From: Phalacrocorax aristotelis
Taxonomy: Eukaryota; Chordata; Aves; Suliformes; Phalacrocoracidae
DNA: 64,000 bases
Assembly (NCBI RefSeq): GCF_949628215.1
Contig: NC_134279.1
Span: 8,104,041-8,168,040 of the forward strand
Direction of reading: 5' to 3'
A program made the translations under genes and the position numbers. The notes beneath the pieces were generated by a model, which ran no database searches, was not told the origin of the DNA, and saw only the letters and a program-made list of their open reading frames with translations. Every line of letters begins with the position of its first letter. Position 1 is the first letter of the stretch. Of the stretch, positions 25,701 to 39,600 are shown one piece after another.

Positions 25701-28700
25701 CAAAACATCTCCACATCAGCTACTGAGTCTCCTCTGCAAATGCAGCCAGAGTGCAAAATAGAAGAACCACAGCTCCTTCCCACACATCCTCCCCCAGAAC
25801 ATCCTCCCCCAAATTTGAATGCATTCGAACTAGGAATGCAATTCAGGCAAAATATAATTTCTTGGTATCTGTTCCACTCTCAGTGAGAGAGGTTAATCCT
25901 CCTTTCCCCCAAGCTATTTTCTCCTCTAAGCTTCTTATCACCCTCTACACCATCCACAATATGAAGACACAGTTTTTGCACATCTATAAAGTTTGCTGCT
26001 GCCCAAGCTGTCGGCAGATTGCATTATTAAAGGAATGCAATTTGTTTCCAAGTCCTATAGAAGGAAACACTGCAATAATATAGAAAAAGATGCCAAACGA
26101 TCATAGCTACTGTCCTCATTTTTAGAAGAGTTTTATGGAATAATAAGGGCTGAACATTAAAAGACATCTATACACAAAGCTTCTTGGGAGTTGTTCTCAC
26201 CAGAAGAGAAAATGAAATTCCCAGGAGACAGCTATGACTTTACTGCATGCAGAATTAAATGTAAAATTCATTTCTCTTAGTTATTTTTCTCATTACAGTA
26301 TCTTCTCTACAGCATCTAAGAAATAAAACCCGTTTAAATTAGTCAGAACTATTGTTCATAATGTGTGGCAAGGAAGGAAGCAAGTTTTTTGGGGTGGTGT
26401 TGTGTTGGTTTTTTTTTTTTAAAGAAACCACAAAATGGAGACTACAAATACCTAGAGCCATGCAAGAAATACAGGATAGCACATGCCCATCCATGATAGC
26501 CACAGATTCCTTGCACAGATATGCACCAACAAAGTGAAAACTCAATTACACAATAGCTTTCCCTGACACCTAAGGAGTCAGTCTTACCTGCTTTTTAGAA
26601 ATCTCGAGCTCACAGCCAGGTTAGTGAGGTCTAGAGCCTCTTTGTCAGGAGCTACACTCTAGCTTTAATGGTAGACAGAGCATCAGAGTCTTCAATATTC
26701 TTGTTTAAAACAATGAAACCAAGGGGTTTTTTTTACTTTTGCAGTCTGTTTTGTCAATGAAAACAGAACTTGAAAAAATTCTGAGTCACATTTTTAAAAT
26801 CACTCTGAAGACAAATACTAGTAACTGTCCAAATTGAAGCTGCTAGTGTAACCTGGAAAAGCAGGCTGCTCACACAGTGAATCCAGGTTAAGAATGTCAT
26901 TTGGAGGCAGACTGGCATATGAGGCCAAACCAAAGCCCCAAATGGAAACTTCTCCAAGGTCTGGTATGAATGAAAATGCAGGTGAGGACCTACATTCCTG
27001 TTTCCTAGGCCCATATGAATGTCAGAGCTTTCATCAATAGGGTATTACATCATCTGTAATTTGCCGTCTCCACGTCTTTTGCCTCAGAAAGTGTCTACTC
27101 TCCATAAGGGAACCCATCAAGAAGTTGCCTCAGATACATTATGCTCAACTACCACCTGCATACTCATAAGAAAGGCTCAGAAACAGATCTTTCTTGACAG
27201 CATGCACATTTTCTGTTGCCAGCATAGCTGGAAGACAACTCTTCTGTGCAAAGGAACTCTGCACTGTCACTTAAGGTTCAGCAGTTTAATGGCATCCTTT
27301 TGTGTTCAAATGCACTGCCAGCATCTGCTAGAAAAGAAACCATCTTACCTTCGCAGTCTATCCCAGCCACCTGATCCTTGGCTATGATTAATGAAAACAA
27401 GACCTGTTTAATTCACTTATCATATGAGACAGAGCAGCTGTCTTACATTTTTAGAACATGTTTATACTATCTAAATGAATCTAAATCTAATTAAAAGTAC
27501 TTTGGGTTGAAAAAAAAGTTACCACAGAAATTAAAGCTGCCAGATGTAGTTATAATAGTCTGGCAAAGTGAAAATACATTATCCCTACGATTTATACAAG
27601 AACTGGGAGGTGGGCAATAGCATAAAATACTTGTGAATTGGAACAAATATTTCTGCAAAAAGAAGGTCACGGCAGTTTCTCCAAATGATGGTGCTATTTA
27701 GATAATGTTCCAGTTTAACTTCTGCACTAAAAGAATTGCCTGACATAGATTGGATCAACATTCAAGGCGGGTTTCATGATAAGGATAGTTTTCAGAAGAA
27801 ATTATCTTTTCTGCTCAACAAAGCAGCAGACGGGTCAGGTTCCTTCTGATGCCAGAACAAACAACAAATCAAGCTCCCAGAGTCTGGGAAAACTAATTAC
27901 CCCCTCTCCAAGGTGGAACTGCTTTCCCTGCACAGACAGCAAATCTTTTATACAACTGAAAGGCAATTTTACCGCGGAAATCAGGGAAGAGCAGCTTGGG
28001 AATTAGCAGTAAAGCTAATATTTCTCTCTCCCCAGCCAACGTACCTGTCCTAACTGTGGCCATCCTCCCAGAAGAGGTGGAGGCCACATGCCCTGATGTC
28101 CCCACAGGGGACAGCTACTGGTCCCGGTGACGGGGAAGAGCTCCCCTCTGTCCCTAGGGAAAGCTGTCCTGGAGATGCCTGCTGCCTCCGTGCTGTCTCA
28201 CCCAGGAGGTTGGGGGCCCTGGATGGAGCCTGTAGGCACTTTCTCCCTGGGCAGCTGCTTTGTGTGGCATTTGCTCTATGTGGCATTTCCTCAGCTGCTC
28301 TAAACTTGGTCGGGGTGAGCCATTTAAGCTGATGAGTCTGGAGAAATGTTTATACTATTTGCCATGCTGATACAGTTCTGCTACCGATGCATTAAAACAC
28401 ACGTAATTTTGATGCACAGTTGTCCCCAGGAATGACAGAAGGGAGGTCTGGTCCAGGCCCTCCTTTTCTCAAGTTCATTTACGGACAGGGATGGAAAGAT
28501 TCCCTGTCCCAAGTTGTCAGTCCCATGCTGATGGTCTGAGGCCACCTGAGGCCACCAGCTGCTGGGTGCCAGGCCTCTCCGCATGGGTAGGAGATGGCAG
28601 TAGGATGCTCACGTCCCACTGGGCACTAGGGCTTGAGACTCACAGCTCTTACCCAAGGAGGCAGATATAAATGAACAGGCAGAAGGTTGAGTTTTTTTCC

Positions 28701-31700
28701 CCGAGCAGCCCTGCCGTGGGCAGTCACTTCCTGTGGCTTCCCCTACCCTCTGCTGTAAACTAAAAGTGTGAGAGAGCGAGAAGCGACCCGAGCCAGGGTT
28801 GGACCAGGGAGGAGGACAAGGTGCAACCGTATCAGCCAGGCAGGGACACAGCAGAGGGGATGCTGCCAGCGAGCTGCTGTGCAATTGGGGAGCATAGGGG
28901 GACTCCATGGGGTCAGCACTCCATGTCCCCAGGGTGGGATAGGAGCCTTATGCATGACAGGGACAACTGGCACCTAAAGACGACACTGACAACCATCAGA
29001 AACAGCACCATGAGTCTCTAGGGGAACATCTGGGGAAAAAAAGATTTAAAAAAAGAGAGAAAGACTGCCTTGGACAGCTGTCAACTGGCAGTTTCTCAGT
29101 GAGCATGTGCCTAATGTAGAAAATTAACAGGACTGGAGTGGTTCCCTCTACCCACACCAGTGACAGTGGCCCTCAATATCCACATGGGCCTCACCACCCA
29201 ACCCTGTCATTGCAGGTGGGAGGGACAGGCTCTTTCACCCAAGGCAAGGATCGACTGCTGGGGACATCTGACAGGGAGGAATTGTTCCTGCTCAGTGTTG
29301 TTGGAGCTCTGCCACCTCATCACCAGCCCTCCTCATTCACCCTTAGACATCCTCATCAGCTTGTCAGGGGATTTTATTTTCCTTCCCTTTTTTCTTTTTT
29401 TTTGTGCAGCTCCACAACATTTCTTTCCCATATACCCATTTCCATTGTGCCTGACCTTGATTTGAGCACAATAGGTGGTGGGGACAGGAGCCTATCTCTT
29501 CTCCACAGTGATAGTCTGTTCCACAGCTATCACCGTTACTTAATTTCCACTATTATATAATTTTATAAGATTAGCCTATCTGCCTGGCTATCTAAGAAAA
29601 GGCATACTTTCTGTAACATGGAAAACACTTTCATTTTCTACTCATACACATTATAATTTTTTTTATAAAGGTTTAAAGTCCTGCCCTCATTTACTTTTCA
29701 GAGGAACACGTAGCTGAGTGCTTTTGAAGTGCATTATAGAGTTAGACAGGCAGAAACAAACTATAAATGAAAAATAGAAGGCACTGTAAATAAATAGGAG
29801 ATATAGATAAATAAATAAGGAAGGCATTTGTACTTCACTGCTCTCAAAAAGAAAAAAAACACCTGCCATATCTGAATGACTGCCGGTATTAAACGGCACT
29901 GTGTCTACTTCACCTTTCCTATGTGAAAATATTGGGCATTTCCCACAGTAATCTAGAATTTTTTCTGCGGTCTTAAACTGTGTTAACATCACAAAGTTAG
30001 AGTATTTATTGGATATCATTTGGTATGGGTTAGCAGGATATTTGCTACGAATATGTTTTCTAAGCTGCAGGTTGTATACTTGCAGCGTTTGTCTTTCAAA
30101 TGTTGACTCTTAGCATCTGAAAGAAATTAACATTGCTGCGGTATTACAGTCATTCCCTTATAAATCATTTGGCAACCTTCCCTCTTCCAAAAACAAGGGA
30201 TCCACTTACTTCCAGGAGTGCAGCCTTCAGATCGTTACAGACAAGATGTGAGAAATGAGTGCTAAACCGTTACTTCTAATACTCCGGCTAGCGTGTTTTG
30301 ACTGTGTGCGCGTAACGCAGCAGTGTTACCCATGCTCATGGCTATCGGTCCTTTACAACCTGTGTTTGGCTTTGACGTCCTTGTATGTACACATCTGCAA
30401 CGATGTACTGAAACACATATCATAAGGGGGTTGATACAAGAGCGTAATGAAAGGTTTCCTTATTTCTACTGAGTAATAATAATTCATAAATAACCAATGT
30501 CATTACAACAAATGCAAAATGATTAGGATTTATAGTTGTATTTAGTAGAAACCGTTAACGTGTGCTTTTTCAATCTAGGAAAATGAGAAGTGAAGAACCA
30601 AACCTGGGTAATTAAAAATGCTGGAAGACTGAAAACTTATGCATAAATTATTCTCTCTCTCTGCCTAATGTGGTTGGGGTTTGCTTTTTGGGTTTTTTTT
30701 AACTAACAGGTAATATAAACCACAGAAATGTCAGACTTGTCAGCCCAGTTTTTCTATTCAGATTTGTTCTGCATTTCTACCTTGTCTCACGGAAGGCACA
30801 CCTCAAATACTGCAGCTAAGAGTGAAAGCCACATTGTAAAACCTGCAAGAGTCCATGTGTTGCAAAGGGAAAACGTTGAATAGAATACGCTTCCTACCAG
30901 TCTCAAAGAAGTAACATTGCTAATGCTGGGGAATGATTAAGAAATACTGAGTTCTAGCAGTGACTTTTGAAAAAAAAGTTAATGAATTCTAAATGCTTAG
31001 ATTTATTTTTGATGAAAATGTGGTGTTGTTTTTATAAAAACAAAACATAAATGTGTTTTGTCCGGTCCTCAAAATACAGCACATTTGCTGGCTATTGCTT
31101 TGATAATTCCCAGCTTATTCTGTAAACTTTGAATCCTGATTGAGAGAATAATCTGCAAAATTACTCAGCTGCAAACCAGTCCAAATTAACTTCTGCTATG
31201 GATCCTCAGATGTCCATTTTAACTATACTGAGACTATAGGTGGTAACGCAGTTATTTCTTAAGAAGTTTTGGGGAAAAAACAGAAGTCTTTTGACTTACA
31301 GGCATGTTGTTATTTTGCCAGTTTCATTACTAAATGTTAAGTTCATCTATCAGTACGTAGCTAAGACATGCTGCATTAAAATGCATTAACCGATGTAACA
31401 AAGTGTTGTAGAAATTAGGATCTCTTCAAAAGTGTCAATAATTTTTAAACAATGCAATGAAAAAATGAAAATCTTTATCAATTACATTAACCAGCAATTT
31501 TCAGAAGGTCCAGCAGCTGGATTCACTTTTCCATGGCAGAGCAGATTCACCGTGAGCTGTTCGTACCTTAATACAGCCCTACTTCACTGCAGTTCAGTTT
31601 GGAATTGAGCCACTGAAAAGATTTTTTTCTTCACTTGCTTAAACTCTGTCTCAGGACTGCTGGAATTACATCACATTAACACCTTTAGGAGCACAGGTCA

Positions 31701-33425
31701 AAAATGCTATTTTTGTCTTGGGAACCAGCTATATGTGAATTCTGATCTAAATTCTCTGCCGGCTCAGGTTCTTCAGTGAAGCCTGGATCATGTTGAGGCC
31801 TACGTGAGCAGCTGTGGGTGGAATCACCGATGTGCTGAGAAGTTAGGCAACTAATGATCCTGTTGGCTCAGTGCTGCTCAGTTTTTCACCTGACAAAGTG
31901 CGTGGATAGCTAGAGGAGCGCTTCCAATAAGGAGAAAGCAGCTTTAATTCTGACAGATTAGTAAAATGCAATGTTTTTAGATGCTGGATGGGCAGAAGGA
32001 CGGGTTTCTCCAGACTGACAGACTACTTCAGACCTATATTGTCCCAAACTTCTGTCCATCAACTTCTAACACCACGTCCTGGTTATAATAAGTACACTAT
32101 AAGTAGATTATATACATTGTTTAGGTTATCACTCCCCAGTGTTAGTCTGGATCTGTGAGGAGTCTGCTAGTCCTTATATGTAGAGAAGCAGAACTATTGG
32201 TTAATTTATTACATATAAAGTATCTGAAATGTGTATGCTATTTTTGCATCAGAAAGTAATTTCAGGCTGCTCAGACGAGAAAAAATCTGTTTGTTATTCA
32301 TAAACCCTTGCTGAAGAGCATAGGAAAACATTTTTTCAGTGCATAGTCAGTTCCCAAACTGTTTGCTCCAATTATTCTCCCTTCCTGCCACGCGGGCACT
32401 TCAGTTTCAGTATTTTTGTGCTTCCTGGCTGAATACAGCAATAGCATTACAAATGGTGAATGGTGATAACTACTGCCAGTTATTTTTCTTCCAAAAAGCT
32501 AATGGTGTGGGTGATGCTCGCTAAAAAGCCGGCATGTGATGGAGCTGAACCACTGTTCAGGCTGAGATGAAGGTTCAGGGACACTGTTTTTGCAATAGTT
32601 GACCAGTTCTAAGCTGCTAACTGTATTTACATTGTAAGGTGGAAATTATAGCTGGGGAAAGGGTGGCAGGTAGTGCTAGCTCATCCAGCTATTTTTCTTT
32701 CCCCTATTAATATCTTCCCTCTGTCCCAAATGGTTTTAAAGCCACCTCTTTATAGCAGGAGTTTCTGATTTCTTCAAAGAATTTGAGGTTAGATTGACAG
32801 TATTTCTGGCTTCTGTTTGATCAGCAGACACAGAAAGAGCTGCTCTGTGTCTCTTCTGCTTACCTCTCCTCCAGGTGCACAGACATAGTCTGTGCCTAGC
32901 TGACATTGCCTTTTAAATATAGCTTTCCCTGTACTAGCAGTGACAATGAACAAAATGAAACTTGGCCTCAGAAAGATGGCTTAAAATGTCTCGGACAGGT
33001 GAAAGCAGAGCTTTATCCCCTTTGTGCCAAGCTGAATTTATGTCATTACAGCTCCTTCCAGCAGCATAGTGCTAGATGGCTCAGGTCTAGATGGCTTCAC
33101 TCTTTCATCATTTGGTGGCTCCTCTTTCATCCCCCTGCCCTCTGTTGTTTTAGCTCCCACATAGAAAGGTCTAGACATGCCAGGAAGAAGAACCTAAAAA
33201 GAGATCTACCCTTAACCCTACTCCAGATGGTCAGAGCCAGCCAGGGTGTGTACCTGCCATCCAGTCAGCCTTGCTTTTGGGAAAGCCCATACGTATACCA
33301 TATATTTGCTTTCCCCTTCTCCTCCTTTGTTGCCTAAACTGGATTTACAACTGGTTTGAACATGCAGTCATTGTAAATCATTGATTACAAACATTTTCCT
33401 GACATTTAGCTTGTGCCCTTCCCAG
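25701..33425. other. Non-coding DNA, no gene recognised
   Basis: Mostly AT-rich with a moderately GC-rich interval at about 28040-29300. A 15-bp-period duplication of ACATCCTCCCCC lies at 25784-25795 and 25799-25810. An 18-bp perfect palindrome (TTGTTTTTATAAAAACAA) lies at 31026-31043. Open frames of up to 143 codons occur (29138-29560 and 32906-33337) but lack any family signature, so I do not call them genes. Confidence 0.65.
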
Positions 33426-33626
33426 GAGGATTCTGGAGCCAGAAATGCTTTCAAGAAAACAAATGCAAACATTATCTGTTTTAATTCCACCCTTCTGCAG
33501 AGCGCAACAACCTCTCTAAGAAGTGAGCCGCCTTTTGGGATCGCAGACATTAGAGAAGCATTAGGCTGCCTGGCTCAAGCAAAAAGCAGACAGGCCTTTA
33601 ATTTCTCCTCCCTGGAAGAGGAACCG
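33426..33626 (+). other. Candidate internal exon, 201 bp, unproven
   Basis: A plausible acceptor (CTTGTGCCCTTCCCAG) precedes 33426, and a strong donor (CCG|GTGAGC) follows 33626. The block is exactly 67 codons, open in phase 0, starting EDSGARNAFKKTNAN and ending FNSSLEEEP. I do not recognise the peptide. A chance origin is quite possible: in 64 kb several such open, splice-bounded blocks are expected. The symmetrical phase and good donor make it the best internal exon candidate here. Confidence 0.22.
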
Positions 33627-36600
33627 GTGAGCGAGGGAACCCTTGGGAGGCAGAGCTGTGTGCATCAGACTGGCTGAGGGGTTTTAGCTGGAGCAACATT
33701 ACTACCGTTACGCAGCTGCCTTTCGTTAGATCTTGTTGGATAGCACGGAAAGCTGCCAAGCAGATACAGTGCTCAAGGGGCACTGAAAATATGACAGCTT
33801 TCACAGTAACCTCATAGTTTGCCATGTGAGGAGATATGGTTGAGCGATGGCATTCCTAGGCTATGGATGAGAGTCTTAAAATCGACTGCTGCAACGCACA
33901 AAGCGGAGCTCAAGAGCTCAGCATAGACACGATGTGACAAGGCAGAGAAAGCATGCTCAGAGCAGTGGTGGGAGTTGGAGGAGAATTCAAGATTAAACTT
34001 TTGCCAGAGTAGCAATTAATATACCATCATTAATTTTTCTCTAAGTTCAGCAGTGTCATTAGTTGAGTTATTAGTATTTTATTGGCTGTGAGCCACTCTT
34101 ACCTGTCTCTTGAGTGAAATGCTGCCCTAGAAGTTAAGTGCAGCATTTGTAATCGCAGTGAATGAGGGCCGGTGAGACTGCCCAGGCACTCTGACCTCCC
34201 ACAGATGGGGCAAACCACCTACCATCCACCGTCCCATCTTCTCCACCTGAAAGAAGGTGGATAAAGTCTCTGACCTCTCTCTCAAACGCCTTTCAATCCA
34301 CTGCCAAAAAGTTACCTGTAAGTCCTAGACACTATTATTTTTTAATTACTCTCCGGATAATCTGGGGCCCTGCCTTCTTTCTGATTTTTTAAAGAGATTC
34401 CCCTTTCCCTGAAGTATGTAACCTTCTGGCTGCCTTAAGCTATTTGGTCCATTTCTGCTCCTTACTGAATCTGCCATAAAACCTAGCACAGCTCCAAGGT
34501 CCTCCTGTAGAGCTGATGACTCACCTGGTACACCCAGCTGCATGAGGCAGCTGCCAAGTAGTATATCCTAAAAATTAACATAAATTAAAACAAAACAAAA
34601 CAAAACCACTTTAGACCTCCCTTAGGATCCCATTGAACCTTGGAAAATGGGTTCAGTATCTCATCTGATTGTCTGCTTTAGGCAGACAACCGCGGGACCT
34701 TCTGTGACGAAGTGATCAGGGTCAGTGCTAGAGTAAAACTAGGAATTTTCATACAATAAATTGCCTTTAGTTTCTACTCTGTATATGTATGCAGGAGGTT
34801 ATTTACAACTTTCAAGGCATATTATTTGACTGCATTATATTTTGAGATTGCTTAGTCCAGACGCTATGTTGCTGTTACCCATGCCCTCTGTGACTTCTGA
34901 TAAGAGCAAAGACAACAAAAATTCACACTTCTAAGAGCACGTGTTTAGCAATTAAATAGTCTGCTTAGGTTTTCCAGCGTGTATTTTTGTACTTCAATAC
35001 AAAAAAAATATGCTGAGGTTTCCAAACCCAGTTATTTAACGATACTTGTTATCAGACGAAAACATTTAACGCGAGCCCATATCCCTTCATAAATAAGAGA
35101 GTTTCTCACTTTCTAAAGTTTCTTACCTTGTGACCTCAGAAAAAAATTTCAGTTTCTCCGACAGGAACTCTAAGTCATAACAGCATATTTCCAGAGTATA
35201 ACACAGCTCTTACTACTGTGCTCTCTCAATATTTCCTGGCTAGTATGGATTAAGAAGCAGTGAAACAAAACTATTTTTACAGGTTTGGTTGTCTGGCATT
35301 CTCACTATTTACTTAAGCTGGCAATTTTCGAGGAAGCAGGCTCCCTCTTGCACCACCTCGAGCAGCGTTACTCCCACCATCCCACACCGTAAGAAATACG
35401 TGCATTTTTAGGGCAAGAGAGTCACGCTAGTCAACTCTAAACTCAAGTTAATAGCTATATCATAATGTAAAAACAATAAACCAAAGCCCTTTTCCTGAGG
35501 CACCCGCATTCAGCCCCTCAGGCTATTGAAAATTCAGCAATTGTCATGAGGAAGAACGTCACCCTTCCGACCTGATGTGATGACCCACAGTTCTCCCATC
35601 CTGGAAAGTCCAGGAACCTTGCTCTACATCAGGAAGGCATCACCACCTGAGGAAGCAAATGGTAGTCTCTTGTGAACCCTTACCAAAGCTGAGCTGCAGA
35701 TGAGAACTATGAACAGAGAGGGATGAAAGTTCTCAAGGTCTTTCCATCCCTCTCTGAGTTCTGGAGGGGCTGGTTGGGTTTTATATTTGTTTTGTTTCTG
35801 CAGGAACGGACTGCAATATCCATGGAGATGACATTAGAATGCCAGAAAACCCTAACAAAGATTACTGTTGTGGCTTGCTCTGAAAAAACCAGATGTTTAT
35901 TAAAATGTCAGCCAAATTACTTATGTGTCACTGACTCTGAGGACAGTACAGCAGTCCTGGAATGTTTAAAAAGTAATAATAATGAAAAACGATCACTCAT
36001 TGCTATTGAATGGTAACTGGGATCCTTACCAAAACGGTCATTTTTGTTTCAGTCTAAACAGCGAGGAGATGGTTGGCACCTCAGTGCCTCAAGAGTCTTA
36101 TTTATTTTCAGATCCATAGGTCAAACTGGTTATTTGGAAGGGACTGAAATTGATACAGGCTACTTTATAGTTCTGACATTTCTATTTCCCCAGTGGATTG
36201 CAGTAAAGGTTATTGACCTCTTTAGGGCTGAGTAAGTCCATAGAGAATATGCTCTGGGAGACTTTGGCACTAAAAACTGTAACATTTCTTCACTTCAGTA
36301 ACATTTATCAGATAATTCCAATTCCTGGTTGCTTTTCCAGTTTCGTATGGAGGGAGAAAGGGATTTACATTTACAACTCAGTTCCCAGCATGCTTTCCAA
36401 TATATGCACTGTCTCTATTATTTATTATGTGTCCTTTGTTCTCTCCCTCCACTCTGTCAGATTGACACCATTTGATCAATCACAGTTTTGCAGCCTGATT
36501 CCATAAATTTCAGCCACTCCGGCTTTGTCCAAATGTCACTGAAGGGCTGAGAGTGCTTTCTGAACTGTGAAGAATCAATGTTTAAGCCATAGCCTGGTGT

Positions 36601-39600
36601 GATGATGTATTTAGTAAACAAGACTAAACTCGAATACACCAGTAAACTCAGTCCCCTGATTTCAAGAGCTGCAAAGCACTTGGCTTCATGAATCATTTCG
36701 TGTGGATTAAGTGTGTGTATATGGTCTGGAGGACAAATGGGAAAAGCACATATAGAAGTCGCTTTTTCTCTGACAAAAAGTGGGCAGAGGCAGCAGCCAG
36801 GGAGCCCTCCTGCCACAACGTACTACTGGAGGAGGGTACCTTGTCAGAAGTATTATATTGCATACAAAAGACTTTAAACTTCACAGATTTGAGCTGAAGC
36901 AATTGGATTCCCATCAGCGTATTGGCTGTTAATTCCAGATGGCTTCTCTGAATGTTTCTCATGTTTCGTATAAATACAATCATAATGACACAATTTCCAC
37001 CTGTAAATTATCTGGAAATTGATACTCTCATTGAGTAAGTTAATACTCCTATTATCAACTAAAACAACAGTAAAACAATCTCAAAATATTCTTGAGAGGT
37101 TCCTAAGCAGAGAGTAGACTGCTCCATTAATCCTTCCCTGGACACAGCAATTTGGAAGATCAGTAAATTGAGTGTCGCTGTTTACAGGCAATGAAGTTAA
37201 TACTGGCGTACCTTACTCTCACGCCTCAATGATTTGGATTTGGTTAGAAACCCCAATAAACAAGAATGCAACAAATATTGTTTTATACTTGGGAGAAACA
37301 AATCAGTGTTTACTGAAAGGTAAATATATCCAGATGTGTTTATCAGTCATTCATTGAAGTATTCAAGCGTAAATAATAATCGGCTTTAAGTTACATTTCT
37401 GACTTTTGCCAGGAATCACACTGGCAAGCGAAGGAAATTTAATGGTTTTGGAATGGTCACAGGAGACTGCATTTGCTCATGTTGAATATTCAAATGGGTA
37501 CACAAAATTTTGCTTACTTTGCTTTTGTATTCTTATCAATCAGTGTCTAAAAACAAGAGAGAACCCTACCGAACATCTATAACGGCATACAGAAAAGCAG
37601 GCATGCCTCCCGATAAAGGCATTGTGGCATTTGCAATATAATTAGTTGACACTGGGAACTGCAAGGTGGTCAATGCATTTGCACATGTGATTCAATAGGA
37701 TTAATTCCAATCCATTCACCCTTTTCTGGTAACAAATTCTTCATTTCCTATAACTAAATGACCGACAACTGCATTGTCACCAGAATTTCACAACACAGAG
37801 TGTTAAAATTTCTGGTATATTACATTTGTACAAATTAAAATTATTTTTATGAGATATTCACATTTGCTGAGCTGTCTCCAATGCTCAGGCTGATAATTAA
37901 AAATATTAACTAGTCTTCACAAACAAACAAAAAATTAAACTGTCAAAACGTCTTCCTTCTCCTTTTGCTCCTCCTCTGCCTAATGAAATGGAAAGCTCTA
38001 TTCTCAAGGCTTTTTCATTTCGGTTAGAAACAGCACAAATCCCAGTGGAAAGGCTGAATTCTTGATGTTTTTTTAGACAAAGATCCCCATTTTGCAATTG
38101 GTTATAGTTGTACAGACACCCAATTATGTGACTACATTTGACACTCAACATTTGGTGGAGGAAAATCCAACTCCGCAAATCTGTGTTTCAGATATATTCA
38201 AACACATTGTCCTTATCATAGTTATCCTGATCTCAGAGAATTTAAACAAGTCATAATTAAGCAGAGGAAAAAGACACTAAAAGAGGATTTACACTGAATT
38301 TTTAGAGTCTAACGAATGTAACAAAAGAGCAGTTAGATCCCTACGCTTACATATAATCACGAGCACAACCATTATGGTATGAATGGCTTTTCCTTGGGTA
38401 GATGGATGTTTGGCTCTTTTAAGATGCCACCTAGGAGGATATTTTAAGATGCCAAGTAGGTGTCATGAGGACAAATAGGGAGCATAGTTCACAGCAAGAC
38501 CTGCAATTCACACTTCTGCCTAGAAGAAATCTTAGTTAATGAGAAGTTCTTGATTACCTTTTATCTATAACCATTTGGAATATCTCAGGCTCTCTCCAGA
38601 ATCAAACACCAAGGCAAAGTCTGTGGTTACAGCCATCAGCCCCAAATTCTCCCTAATCCTTAGGCCACTGGGTGTGTTATGCTCAGGACATACCAGGGAA
38701 GTTGTTCTGCTTTGCGCAGGCAATGGGAGCACGGGCTAGGAAATGGCATCAAGCCAGTATCCTAAAAAAAATAAAGGGGCTAAAACAACTAATCTCTTTT
38801 CTTTTACACCTATTATAAAGGAGAACAGCTTCACCGAGATAAATCAGGAGAGTGGAATACAAGAACGGGGCATTGTATTTCTTGGGAAATGGGCTGATGT
38901 CCAATAACCAAGGAGAAATTTAGCTAGTCAGAATGCTAGTGAGCTCTCTGCTGAACAAGGGGGACCTCTCTCCTAGTATTTTGATGTGGGTGTTGAAAAA
39001 GACCATCTCAGTTGCAGTGAACTCCAGAGAAGGGTTTGCAGCTGTAATTTCATTTTGGGGTTAAATGCACCTCTCTAGCCTGGAATTAGGTTTCCAACTC
39101 TCTTTGGAAGACGGACTGCAAGCAAAAACTTTCCTCTTGGCCTTTCTTGCTACTGCTTAAGAGACTCCTGGCTTAATACGCAGTCTTGTCTGAATTTAAT
39201 TCTTGGATATCGAACTTTTCCTGTGCACCATAGGCCATATGTAGGAACCTACCTAGTCCAGCAGCTGGGAGCTCTACATGTTCCTGCTGCTAATGCAAAG
39301 TGTGTGTTGCACCCCTGAGCCTACAGCCTGACTTATAAACCACATGAATTTAATGACTTCTCTTTGTGTGGGTTGAACCCATTTAGGTCAAAGTTTCTTG
39401 GTAAAACAACTGGCTCCAGCAACCTAAAAGCTGTGTGAATCTGGGCTCACAGCGTGACTCCTGAAAGCTTCTGTGTTTTATTTGAGTCACTAAGCTCCTA
39501 ATATTCTTCAGGGGAACCAGGGAACTATTCCTGTAACGTGTTGTTTTCCTTTGAAAAAAAGACAGCATGAGATCCCTCAGAAATCAATAGAAACTTTTCA

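Noticed and set aside
29138..29560. 140-codon plus-strand open frame
   Set aside because: An overlapping frame (29160-29465) is also open over 101 codons. The peptide is Ser/His/Pro/Leu-rich from pyrimidine-rich DNA, as expected by chance.
32906..33337. 143-codon plus-strand open frame
   Set aside because: No recognisable motif, erratic composition rich in Trp, His, Cys and Ser, and no supporting splice or promoter signals.
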